DNA of 64,000 nucleotides from Babylonia areolata (Eukaryota; Mollusca; Gastropoda; Neogastropoda; Buccinidae). The stretch is from the NCBI RefSeq assembly GCF_041734735.1, contig NC_134888.1, forward strand, positions 39,471,330-39,535,329. Reading direction: 5' to 3'. The translations under genes were made by a program, and so were the position numbers. Under the pieces are notes generated by a model. The model was given only the letters and a program-made list of their open reading frames with translations, searched no databases and was not told the DNA's origin. Below, one piece after another: positions 56,976 through 64,000 of the stretch. How positions within the stretch are numbered: position 1 is the first letter of the stretch; the number at the start of each line of letters is the position of its first letter.

Positions 56976-59900
56976 CTGTGTGTGTGCATGTGCAAGTCTG
57001 TGTGTACACACACACACACGTAATATATATATATATATTTTTTAAAAACTTAATGAGTATAACTGTGTCTACACAGTCACTGCATCCAGATGAGCTGTAA
57101 TTTGAGCATCTCCTTATCAACATACAAGCAACACAACATAAAAATAAGTGAAAGGTACGAAATACATTTTTTCAAAGTGTGAATTAGTGTCTCTGCACTG
57201 GCACAGTATCCACATGAGCTGTTCACTACTGGTTTACACTGCAATGAATTCTGGTAAGAGTGGACTTCTGGAAGAAGCTCAGGTTGTTTTCCCAGAAAGA
57301 GCACACACTGACAAAAGCAGAGGTTATGAAAGACGCTGTAACATCACCCTTGGAACCACAGCAAGACAAAAACTCCAGCAGAAGAGCGACAGCTAGTCTG
57401 GAACCACAGCAAGACAAAAACTCCAGCAGAAGAGCGACAGCTAGTCTGGAACCACAGCAAGACAAAAACTCCACCAGAAGAGCGACAGCTAGTCTCTTGG
57501 TCACCACCACCAACATGGCCGACTCACCTTTTTCAAAGGTTTCCTCTTGTGCTGGTGGTTTCACTGACTGGGTGGGGGCTGCGGGTGTTGCTGCAGCTGC
57601 GACTGCCTTTTCTGCACACCCAAGTCAATGTACCAACCGATCAGTGTACCGTCAGCGCAGCGTACCTTTTCATCAAGAGCATATAACAACAACGGTGGCA
57701 AGGCCATCCACTCTCTTGTCACACCCTAACCCTGTTCTTGCTCTAAGTAAATCCACTTGCATTACTCCCCTTTCAGTAAATCAGTCAGTGCAGTTGTGAC
57801 AAGAAACATTCTGACAGCATGGTCAGAACATACGCTGAACAAACACAGACAGAAATGCCAAATATTTCCCTTTATCAGAAGAATACAGTCACAGAAAGTG
57901 TTTTCCAGTTTTACAGTGACGAGTGAAACCAAAAGTAGACCCCAAGTCATGAAATCCTCATGCTGCAGGCTCCCCAAATGGCATGGTGAGTCGCACAAAT
58001 TTGATGCTGCATGAGGAAATGTGTTCACCCGTCAAAGGCATAAATAAATAATAACAAATAAATAAATGAAAAACACTGCAAAACTGATCATCTAAAAATG
58101 TGGCGTTTTCAACCTTCGACTTTGATGCAGATTGGAATAAAAGGGAAAAAACCCTATCAAGTTCTATCATCTTTCTCCGTTTTCTTCTCTCCATCTTGTC
58201 TTTGAACTGTTACCCCTCAGAGACTGACAATCCCTTACTCTATTACCTTTCTACATCCCAATACCCACCCCACACCCATGTTGTCGCAGAGTGACCTTAA
58301 ACTGGACCTTTTTTTTTTTAAAACCCATCCACAAATCCTTCCACCACACACAACCCATAGTCTGCAGTGGACAGGTAATCAAAGAGCAGCCAGGGGAGGT
58401 GGGGCAGAATCACCTGCATTCTCACCTTTCTGCACAGCAGGTGCTTTGCTGGGGTCATAGTCCTCGCAGCCAATGCAGCCGGGACAGCCCGGTCGGTTCT
58501 CGTACAGGTAAAAGGTGTCAGGGCAGGAGCAGCTTGCGAGCCCTGGCTACCTGGTCTGGTGTTGGGGTTTCTTCATACAGGAACACCACATCGCCATTGT
58601 CTGGAATGTGGCCCACACTTTGCTCGTCAGTCACTTTGCAAAAAAAAAAAAACAAAACAAAAAAACCCTGCTGTACAAGATAAATTTAAAGCTGAAAATT
58701 CAACACATATCACTTCACCCATATCCCCAGTCAGTCCAGTACCATCCTCAATAAAGAGTTGATCCTCTTCTGTGAGCACTGAGGGCAGTTAGTGTAAGCA
58801 AACAGTAGCAAATGGAGTGTTGGCCTTGAGGTAACACAGTCCGCCTCGGAAGCGTGAGAATCTGAATGCACTCCCCCTCCACTGGACCTCGGGTGGTGGT
58901 CTGGACGCTAGTCATTCGGATGAGACAATAAACTGAGGATCTGTGTGCAACATGCACTTAGCGCATGAAGAAGAACGCAAGGCAACATAAGGGTTGTCCC
59001 TGGCAAAATTCTGTAGAAAAATCCACTTCAATGGGAAAACAAACAAATTTGCAGGCAGAAAAAAAAAAGAAAGAAAAAGAAAAAAAAAAGGGGGTGGTGT
59101 TCTCAGTGTAGCGATGCGCTCTCCCTGGGGAGAGCAGACCGAATTTCACACAATCTGTTTTGACAAAAAAAGTCACACATTTACTCTTTTAACTACAAGT
59201 AACCTTTTTATATTTTCTACCACACTCTTTAGATGGTTATACTCTGCATATGAATACGCAGGAAGCATAATAAGACACCAGGTGTGTATATCCTGTCCTG
59301 GGAAATCAGGAAAAAAACAACTGATCTTCACCCACAACCCACCAGGCTCTGATTCAGTAATCGAACCCAGGACCTTCAGACTGAAAGTCCCATGCCCTAA
59401 TCACTAAAGCATTGCGCCCGTCAAAAGCTTCATCTGAATATGATTCAGAAACTTTGACAAACATGACCTTCTCTCCCCACTCCCCCTTGTTCTCACCACT
59501 CACTTTTTCACTTTCACTACAGTGATTTCTGTTCAGAACAGAAAAGACAAAGGAGGGAAAAGCCCATCTATTTATCTACTGTGATCTATTTATCTGTTTA
59601 TTCATTTCATCACTTATTCCTCTGATGCTTCCACTTTAAAGGAAACCCTGTACTGATGTGTTACAATGACACATTACACCAAACTGATTGTGAAATGTAT
59701 CCATTCAGAAAGAAAAGCACCTTCTCCGCAAGGGGTAAAAATAAAATAAAATAAAATAAATTTTCAACACAATTTTGCCAGGGAACCCTTTTGCTGCAAG
59801 TAGGTTCTCTTACAAGTAACATCTACATGAGGTGGGAAGTCTAGGACTACAGAAACACACACACATTCCATGCAACAATTTGACAAGGTCTATCGCTGTC

Positions 59901-62017
59901 CGGAGAAAGGGGGAGAAAAAACAAAGCAAATAAGTTCTCTTACAAGTAACATCTACATAAGGTGGGAAGTCTAGGACTACAGACACACACACACACACAC
60001 ATTCCACACTATAATTCAATAAGGTCTATCGTTGCTTGGATAAAGGGACAAAAAAAAAAAAGAAAAAAAAAAAAGAGAGAGGAAATAAAATCAAATGAAA
60101 TTATGGTGTTTAGAGCCTCACCCACCACGAAGGTCATCATGTCAAGACTATCGCCACGAAAGAAAGAAAAGTTGTGCATGCGTACGTACCTTCCTCCTGG
60201 TGGAACAACCTCCGGGACACCTCGGCCTTCTTCCCCCCACTGTTGACCACTGTCGGGTCCAGCATCTTGGCGCCTGCTTTGCTGGGTGTCTTCATCTTCT
60301 CCTTGGAGTCGTCAAACACTTTCTTGAAGTTGTTGGCAATGTCAGCATCGCGGAAGCGTACGGCGAACTTTTCCATCTGGCCCTCACCTTCCGAGAAGTC
60401 CATGGCGTACCACACCCACGCCTTGCCCTCGCTGCGCGACATCGCTTTCAGGTCCAGCTCCTCCGTGATAAAGTGGTTACAGCAGATCTTCAGAACCTGC
60501 AATGATATACATGAATATATATAGAGAGAGACAGAGACAGAGAGAGACCAAGATGGAATGAGAGAAAGAGAATGACAGACAGACAAACAGAGAGTGAGAG
60601 AATGACACAGAGACAGAGATGGAGGTTTTATTCAATACAGGCCATGCCAATCATGAAGGGGTGGTGTAAACAAACATTTCAGAATATATACATACCCCAC
60701 TCAACAGCAAACAATAATTCTGTTTTCTATGGCTTTATACAACTAAATTTCCAATTGTTTATTAACCACAGGACAGACACTACACACATTTCAAAACAGG
60801 ACACACCACAAAATGGTTATGGTGGACACACAAGCACATCAACCAAAGGACAAACACTACACACATTTCGAAACAGGACACACCATAAAACGGTTTGGTG
60901 GACACAGAAGTACATCAACCACAGGACAGACACCACGTATTTCAAAACAGGACACACCATAAAACGGATTGGTGGACACACAAGCACACTGACCACAGGA
61001 CAGATTATTCACATATTTCAAAACAGGACACACCACAAAACTGTAGTGGTGGACACACAAGCACATCAACCACAGGACAGACACTACACACATTTCACAG
61101 ATCACACCCCCCCTCCCCACCTGTTCCCTTCTCATCAGCACACGGATGCGGCCAGTTTCTTTGTGCTGCAGGATCTTTATGGTGCCCAGTCCTCGCTCCT
61201 TCCATTCCCCACTGGTGAAGCGGTACAGTTTGGCTCGGCTCTCAAACAGCACCTCCTCTTCTTCCTCGCCCGTCTTCAAATCGACCTTCTCCGGCAAGGA
61301 AACCACTGGCTCAAAGTAGATGTGTGAGTCTTCTCCTTCCTGGTAACAATGTACAGTGTGAGGATATCCGAAGGTGTTGACACTATGACAAAATGTCTGA
61401 ATACTGCATGCAGAGTGTCATTTATTAACCTCCACCCCCCCCCCCTCCTCCTCACCCCTCTCACACGGTCACTTGATTCAGTTCTCATCAGACCGCGTTG
61501 GCTGCGTGCCAAGAATATCGCTCTGCTGCTAATTCCGTCATCTGTCGTCTGCTAACAGCTGTACAGCTGACATCACTCACTGACAGTTGCATCTTGGCCA
61601 CTCTCTTGATTGCTCCCTTTATTTTCTATCAGATCGTCCTATAAATGTTCATCTCTATCTTCTCCTTCGAATTTACGCTTCAGTTCTTTCTGAGCATCAG
61701 CTAAAGAAAGAAATCATTTTTGATTTAGTTCGTCACGATCGCATGTCTTGAGCACGGCGTCAGTCCGACATTTTGTTGAGAGAGCGAGGAGAGAAGTCAG
61801 GCAAACACTTGGACAGTGACCCAACCAAAACGTTCAAATAAAGGACTGCTTCATGACGTAGATGGGGTTTCTAGCTATGAATAGAATCTAGAGAGATTCC
61901 CCAGGCTAAAGCTACCACTATTTTTGCCAATGAGCAACCATCCACATGTATATTTATGGAATCATTGCAAATGAAATGTTATAAATATATACATCTTTTA
62001 GGTCCTTCCACGACATG

Positions 62018-62055
<38 letters not shown>

Positions 62056-63659
62056 AATCCCCAGAGTTTCACTTTAAAGAATACCTTAAAAGTGTTATTT
62101 CATTTTTTTTCCAGCCTCCTTGACAGTCTGCTCACACTTCAGTTTAACTTTTCTTCTACAAAGCAATTACTTACTCTGCCTCTTTTTCCCATCTTAACAA
62201 CTCTGTTTTTTCAGCAACAGATTCAAATTCTTAATTCATTTCAATGATTGCACAGTATGTTTCATGACATGACACTTTTAGTCTGAAACAAATCCCAAAT
62301 CAGATCTAAATCTGTTCAATTGCTTATTACATCTCTCTGACAAAATATGTTTGAAATTCGGAATTCTCTCCCATGTGTTGTGTACCACTACGGTGCAATG
62401 TTTTCTGTTATTATTAGTCTACAATGCAAGTTTATTGATCAAAATGGATATTTAAAGAGATATTTGTTACTACAGATTTCTTTTCATAGGTTATGCTCAC
62501 ATCACACAGGACCTCAGTGTAGGTTCTTATCTCAAAGATTAAAACAAAAAAAAACAACCAAAAAACAAACCACCTATCAAGGTCTAATCAGAGAGCAAAT
62601 GGGAGCAAAAAAATCATGGTCAGTGGTGATCTGAGTCTGGGTGTATGTCCTTATTTTTTTCATGTATTAAACAAAACACATTAAGATCAGTGCTGCTTTC
62701 ATTACAGTACTACTACTGAGCTTTAATGCTACTTCATAAGAAAAACCACCAATATTATTCCTGCGCTAACACTAAAACTAAGCTATGATGAAACTTCGTA
62801 AGAAACAACATCATTATCATTTCTTCAAACAGCAAGCTGAATGTCATGCTTCAGACAAACCAAACAAAAAGATGATGTCTACCTTATTGAGATAGAAGCC
62901 CTGTTCATCCACTTCTGGAGACTTGGGCCCTGCTGGCTGTGCATTTTGCTGCTGCTGCTGCTTCTGGAGACTGAAGGTGAACTGGAACCCGGATTTCTGT
63001 GACCCATCCTTGTTCGTCTCCGTTGTCGGGGACGTCATCTGACCCAGCCTGGCCTGGAAACCCGATGGCTTTGAACTGTCTGAGGTCGCGGGCGAGGCAG
63101 TACCGAACACAGACCCCTGCGCTGGCGTCTGAATCTTTTCTGGCTGGTCCTCGGTCGTCAACAGCTGTTGCAACAACCCCGAGCACGGTTCAGATTTCTC
63201 TGTGGGCGGAACCGTCGCTTGGGGTTTAGCGAATGAAAAGCCAGCGGTGTCTTTGGCTGCGGATGTGTTGACCCCAAAGGTAAATCCTGGTGTCTGAGCA
63301 GCAGCAGGAGCTCCGGGTTTCGAACCCCCGAACACAAAACCTGCAGGAGGTTTGGCTGTGGCCGTGGTGGTTGGGGTGACTGACACTGTTGTAGTGGTGG
63401 TGGTGGTGGTGGTGGTAGTGCCGAATGCCGGAGTTCCTGCTGTGGAAGCAGTTGACTGTGTGCCAAACACGGAGGAGGAGGACGGGGTGCCAAAACTGAA
63501 CTTGAACCCACCAGGAGTGGCAGCCTTGGTGGTGGTGGTGGTGGTGGTGGGCATCTCCGCAGGTTTCGCAGGCGTGCCGAACTTGAACCCACCAGCGTCT
63601 GACGTTGCTGGTGACGCCCCAAATCTGAAGCCACCGGCAGGGGCTGGCTTCCCTTCATC
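37974..63659 (-). CDS. RANBP2/NUP358, 3' portion (16 coding exons)
   Basis: NUP358 forms the cytoplasmic filaments of the nuclear pore, binds RanGTP and acts as a SUMO E3. Exons are 63659-62883, 61339-61121, 60496-60190, 58633-58426, 57611-57528, 56805-56713, 56101-55943, 55139-55023, 54027-53852, 50996-50933, 50120-49758, 48177-45523, 39691-39540, 39082-38955, 38523-38394 and 38087-37974. All have GT-AG borders and matching phases except one exon that is a base too long. They encode about 1,914 residues: FG-rich linker, RanBD, SUMO-E3 IR module, FG linker (GFGSKG, FHWAGAG), second RanBD ([13 protein letters not shown] to FEDCQ), 28-residue repeats, an acidic stretch, a third RanBD and a short tail ending AVGKK. 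No cyclophilin domain follows. The 5' exons (TPR and others) lie beyond 64000. An extra exon between 45522 and 39692 cannot be excluded. Confidence 0.93.
38394..39691 (-). other. RANBP2 C-terminal acidic leader and divergent third RanBD (three exons)
   Basis: Exons 39691-39540, 39082-38955 and 38523-38394 encode an Asp/Glu tract ([19 protein letters not shown]) and then a RanBD-like fold pattern: [66 protein letters not shown]. The Trp and hydrophobic spacing fit a RanBD. It is clearly more diverged than the two upstream domains, so Ran binding is uncertain. Confidence 0.8.
38608..38645. repeat. Poly(C) tract
   Basis: A C-rich run with an ACACA interruption in the intron before the third-RanBD exon. 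It could be a sequencing-sensitive site. Confidence 0.85.
39692..41507 (-). other. RANBP2 intron stretch, no feature beyond simple repeats
   Basis: A poly(T) run lies at about 40366-40394 after a (TA) run. No exon with matching phase and splice signals was found. Confidence 0.5.
41508..43198. repeat. 29/30-bp minisatellite, about 56 units, in a RANBP2 intron
   Basis: The unit is aaaactgataatgactggtc + tgtctggggg, with 29-bp versions lacking one G and a few units missing three bases. On the minus strand two frames stay open for about 600 codons ([10 protein letters not shown]-type peptides). The exons on either side join in phase without it, so I treat it as intronic. Confidence 0.95.
43386..43690. 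repeat. 54/58-bp minisatellite, about 6 units
   Basis: Units contain gatgtgagtcgcctctacat + tcaccagaaacatggagc + aagataacagacactgacaa. The 58-bp form has four extra bases (caga). It lies in the same RANBP2 intron as the 29/30-bp array, about 190 bp beyond it. Confidence 0.93.
43691..44247 (-). other. RANBP2 intron stretch, no feature seen
   Basis: A poly(A) run lies at about 43744-43761 and gatgatgatgatg at about 44072-44084. No exon is recognised. Confidence 0.45.
44248..44838. repeat. 59-bp minisatellite, about 10 units
   Basis: Units cttccatcatgccgaaaaca + caatgcaatgctaacgatgc + agctttcaaactgaaggca are nearly identical. A g/a change alternates between successive units in part of the array (aaggca / aagaca), which suggests amplification of a two-unit block. 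Confidence 0.96.
44839..45522 (-). other. RANBP2 intron stretch before the repeat exon, nothing seen
   Basis: Low-complexity T/G and C runs lie near 44872-44965. No other feature is seen. Confidence 0.45.
45523..48177 (-). repeat. RANBP2 exon made of 28-residue (84-bp) coding repeats
   Basis: This 2,655-nt exon has an acceptor (ttgtgtattcattgatacag) and a donor (GGCA|GTGAGT), both in phase 1. After about 95 leader residues, about 26 good units of the type [19 protein letters not shown] + MTQKNVTPQ follow (about 47.9-45.7 kb), then one decayed unit. The frame is open throughout. Variation is concentrated at a few positions (R/Q/T/K after GD; TK/TT/KT/ML before QLDV; KH/KN/QS/QN/ES after MTQ). 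Two unit pairs recur as blocks, with KTQLDV followed by SYMLQLDV. The preceding exon (50120-49758) carries three older versions of the unit. The biochemical role is unknown. Confidence 0.92.
48178..48807 (-). other. RANBP2 intron stretch, T-rich
   Basis: A-rich and T-rich runs at about 48206-48305, then AT-rich sequence with repeated aaatgtgcagc words that grade into the following 51-bp array. No exon is seen. Confidence 0.5.
48808..49235. repeat. 51-bp minisatellite, about 8 units
   Basis: Units catttcttattgatttgtta + ttatcaacttttcaccaaat + gtgcagcaaat are spaced 51 bp apart. It is divisible by three, so plus-strand frames look open. Diverged relatives of the unit can be traced upstream from about 48410, which suggests that the array grew from local sequence. 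Confidence 0.95.
49758..50120 (-). other. RANBP2 exon with ancestral-looking 28-residue units
   Basis: This phase 1-1 exon of 363 nt encodes three diverged units: [38 protein letters not shown], and [20 protein letters not shown] short Thr run and SPEEG follow. These share GNxxY...QLDVASQD spacing with the large repeat exon and are probably its source or an older relic of it. Confidence 0.88.
50121..50932 (-). other. RANBP2 intron, nothing seen
   Basis: AT-rich intron without a recognised repeat or exon. Confidence 0.5.
51042..51243. repeat. 30-bp minisatellite, about 7 units
   Basis: Units agaatggatactttacggtt + tacccaaggt. The last two are extended by agtactcaa. It starts about 45 bp upstream of the 50996 exon on the minus strand. 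Confidence 0.94.
51244..51995 (-). other. RANBP2 intron stretch, simple sequence only
   Basis: A purine-rich (GAGA) tract lies at about 51770-51935 and poly(T) runs near 51657 and 51731. No exon is seen. Confidence 0.5.
52000..52230. repeat. 26/29-bp minisatellite, about 8-9 units
   Basis: Units atggacatgtctatcaacac + tgcaga, with a 29-bp form containing an extra aac. It runs almost straight into the following 45-bp array. Confidence 0.93.
52262..53660. repeat. 45-bp minisatellite, about 31 units
   Basis: Units cagtcgtgtgccgtgcccac + ccaacactaactcttcaca + cacacc have exact 45-bp spacing. They leave several frames open on both strands for hundreds of codons. Flanking RANBP2 exons (54027-53852 and 50996-50933) join in phase without it, so it is intronic. 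Confidence 0.97.
54288..54670 (-). mobile_element. Family A SINE
   Basis: A full-length minus-strand copy in a RANBP2 intron: cttcttcttct tail, gggctttcatgtgtatgacc, ccgccatgtatgcagccata, gatctttaacgagcgtattt, and a B box gatttgaacccggg. The head ends cacccgtc. It is more diverged than the copies at 18877 and 34213. A short possible target duplication (ataata) flanks it. Confidence 0.9.
54770..54955 (-). mobile_element. Short tRNA-derived SINE, family D
   Basis: Minus-strand head with an A-box-like ggtgaagtggttagcacca and a B box gggttcaagccccatca, followed by a ~90-bp body. It differs from families A to C. A decayed tRNA pseudogene is the alternative. Confidence 0.6.
55140..55942 (-). other. 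RANBP2 intron, nothing seen
   Basis: No repeat or exon recognised apart from A-rich and CA runs. Confidence 0.5.
56102..56712 (-). other. RANBP2 intron with TA/CA microsatellites
   Basis: Alternating (TA)n and (CA)n runs lie at about 56438-56562. Nothing else is recognised. Confidence 0.6.
56806..57527 (-). other. RANBP2 intron with TA/TG simple sequence
   Basis: (TA)n and (TG/CA)n runs lie at about 56940-57040. A 48-bp triplicate lies at about 57350-57495 (listed separately). Confidence 0.6.
57350..57495. repeat. 48-bp tandem repeat, 3 units
   Basis: Units ggaaccacagcaagacaaaa + actccagcagaagagcgaca + gctagtct. It ends about 30 bp from the donor of the RANBP2 exon at 57611-57528. Confidence 0.93.
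57612..58425 (-). other. RANBP2 intron, nothing seen
   Basis: No recognisable repeat family, RNA gene or exon. Confidence 0.5.
58426..58633 (-). CDS. RANBP2 SUMO-E3 (IR) exon carrying a one-base frameshift
   Basis: The exon reads [37 protein letters not shown], then in the next frame [15 protein letters not shown] and [16 protein letters not shown]. It matches the human IR core as I remember it ([30 protein letters not shown]): a SUMO-binding VVFLY followed by the Ubc9-contact segment. The preceding exon ends in phase 1 and the next one needs phase 1, so this exon should be a multiple of three, but it is 208 bases. The surplus base lies in a CCC run at about 58522, and reading on gives an immediate TGA. 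Only one IR copy is seen, where human has two. Confidence 0.85.
58808..59165 (+). mobile_element. Family B SINE with tRNA-like head
   Basis: It begins gtgttggccttgaggtaaca (A-box-like) and continues gtccgcctcggaagcgtgag. The usual B-box stretch is missing. The body ctagtcattcggatgagaca, gtgtgcaacatgcacttagc, gggttgtccctggcaaaatt, ctccctggggagagcagacc matches the copy at 4876-5290. An A-rich stretch at 59058-59092 is internal. Confidence 0.8.
59235..59424 (-). mobile_element. Truncated family A SINE
   Basis: Minus-strand head and the first ~170 bp only: gacgggcgcaatgctttagt, a B-box-like gggttcgattactga, cctggtgggttgtgggtgaa, tttcccaggacaggata. It is diverged and lacks the 3' half. Confidence 0.8.
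59425..59802 (-). other. RANBP2 intron stretch, nothing seen
   Basis: A short (AAAAT)n run lies at about 59737-59762. No other feature is recognised. Confidence 0.5.
59803..60055. repeat. ~127-bp direct duplication
   Basis: Two copies of agttctcttacaagtaacat + ctacatgaggtgggaagtct + aggactacag and the following CA run and aaggtctatcg segment are about 90% identical. It looks like a tandem duplication in a RANBP2 intron. Confidence 0.88.
60190..61339 (-). other. RANBP2 RanBD equivalent to human RanBD3 (two exons)
   Basis: Exons 61339-61121 and 60496-60190 encode a full Ran[58 protein letters not shown], then [56 protein letters not shown]. All family signatures are present ([31 protein letters not shown]). 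It should bind RanGTP. The second exon continues into the linker before the SUMO-E3 module. Confidence 0.93.
60770..61100. repeat. ~77-bp minisatellite, 4-5 units, one unit short
   Basis: Units contain accacaggacagacactaca + cacatttcaaaacaggacac + accacaaaacggttatggtg + gacacacaagcacatc. It ends about 20 bp from the RANBP2 donor at 61121. Confidence 0.9.
61340..62882 (-). other. RANBP2 intron, no gene seen
   Basis: A C-rich run lies at about 61432-61450 and an A run of about 37 bases at about 62017-62053. No exon, SINE or minisatellite is recognised. Confidence 0.5.
62883..63659 (-). other. RANBP2 FG-rich linker exon
   Basis: This phase 0-0 exon of 777 nt encodes about 15 FG/FxF motifs ([58 protein letters not shown]), two poly-Thr runs from ACC/ACA repeats and a Gln run (QQQQQ). 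It is a typical nucleoporin linker that binds transport receptors. Upstream exons continue outside the window. Confidence 0.9.
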
Positions 63660-64000
63660 CTGTTCAACACAAACCGCAAATAAAACATGCTGCCTTCCTC
63701 GTGAGACAGCCAGTCCTAGTGCACACAGACAGACACAAGTCAAAGTATGCACACACACACACACATACACACACAAAGAAACACACACAAATGAGCCCAG
63801 GCACACACACAACACACACACAAAACACATTTACAACCTCAAGCACACACACAACACACACATACAACCTCAAGCACACACACAACACACACATACAACC
63901 TCAAGCACACACACACTTAGTCTCAAATAGCTAAACAGAAGGGACAAACAATTTAGATGACTAACAAAATTATTCACAAAAATATAACTGGCTTGTGTTG
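63660..64000 (-). other. RANBP2 intron at right edge with CA-rich repeats
   Basis: CA-rich sequence lies at 63744-63915 and includes a ~33-bp repeat (cacaacacacacatacaacc + tcaagcacacaca, about 3 copies). The next upstream exon is not in the window. Confidence 0.6.

Noticed and set aside
63352-63930. Plus-strand open frame of 192 codons
   Set aside because: It is the complement of the RANBP2 FG exon with its poly-Thr tract, extended into CA repeats. No independent support exists.

Overview
The window looks like animal nuclear DNA, most likely from a mollusc and probably a gastropod. The protein-coding parts are interrupted by GT-AG introns. Several tRNA-headed SINE families resemble repeats I associate with snail genomes, which is memory and not a search. 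Two non-LTR retrotransposons are present. Minisatellites are unusually dense: I count about 22 separate tandem arrays with units of 26 to 127 bp, together roughly 14 kb or a little over a fifth of the window.

Layout. (1) 665-1771, plus strand: a small cysteine-rich EB/EGF-like type I membrane protein, with a 46-bp minisatellite directly upstream. (2) 2-9.5 kb: a tail-to-tail intergenic region made largely of minisatellites and one SINE. (3) 22332-9564, minus strand: an eight-exon coding gene that I assign to SNAPC2, a subunit of the snRNA-activating complex. Exon phases all agree and give 1218 codons plus stop. A non-coding first exon is proposed near 27.0 kb. (4) 27-37 kb: a transposon-rich spacer with a CR1-like LINE tail, a nearly complete LINE with endonuclease, reverse transcriptase and zinc knuckle, and a SINE that landed inside a minisatellite. 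(5) 63659-37974, minus strand: the 3' sixteen coding exons of RANBP2/NUP358. The gene runs off the right edge of the window. It encodes FG repeats, a RanBD, a SUMO-E3 (IR) module, a second RanBD, a very large 28-residue tandem repeat exon, and a third, divergent RanBD with an acidic leader.

Most notable points. The RANBP2 repeat exon (48177-45523) is an in-frame 84-bp coding minisatellite of about 26 units, which I do not know from described NUP358 proteins. The gene ends in an extra RanBD and has no cyclophilin domain. The single SUMO-E3 IR exon carries a one-base frameshift in this sequence, although skipping the exon would keep the frame. In SNAPC2, the conserved part is followed by about 800 extra disordered residues ending in a SUMO-interaction-like motif. 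The final codons plus stop of that tail are themselves a unit of the minisatellite that fills the 3' UTR.

Functionally, SNAPC2 (snRNA transcription) and RANBP2 (nuclear pore, Ran, SUMO) are ordinary housekeeping genes. They share strand and neighbourhood, and I see no evidence of an operon. The unusual feature is the repeat expansion running through introns, UTRs and coding sequence.
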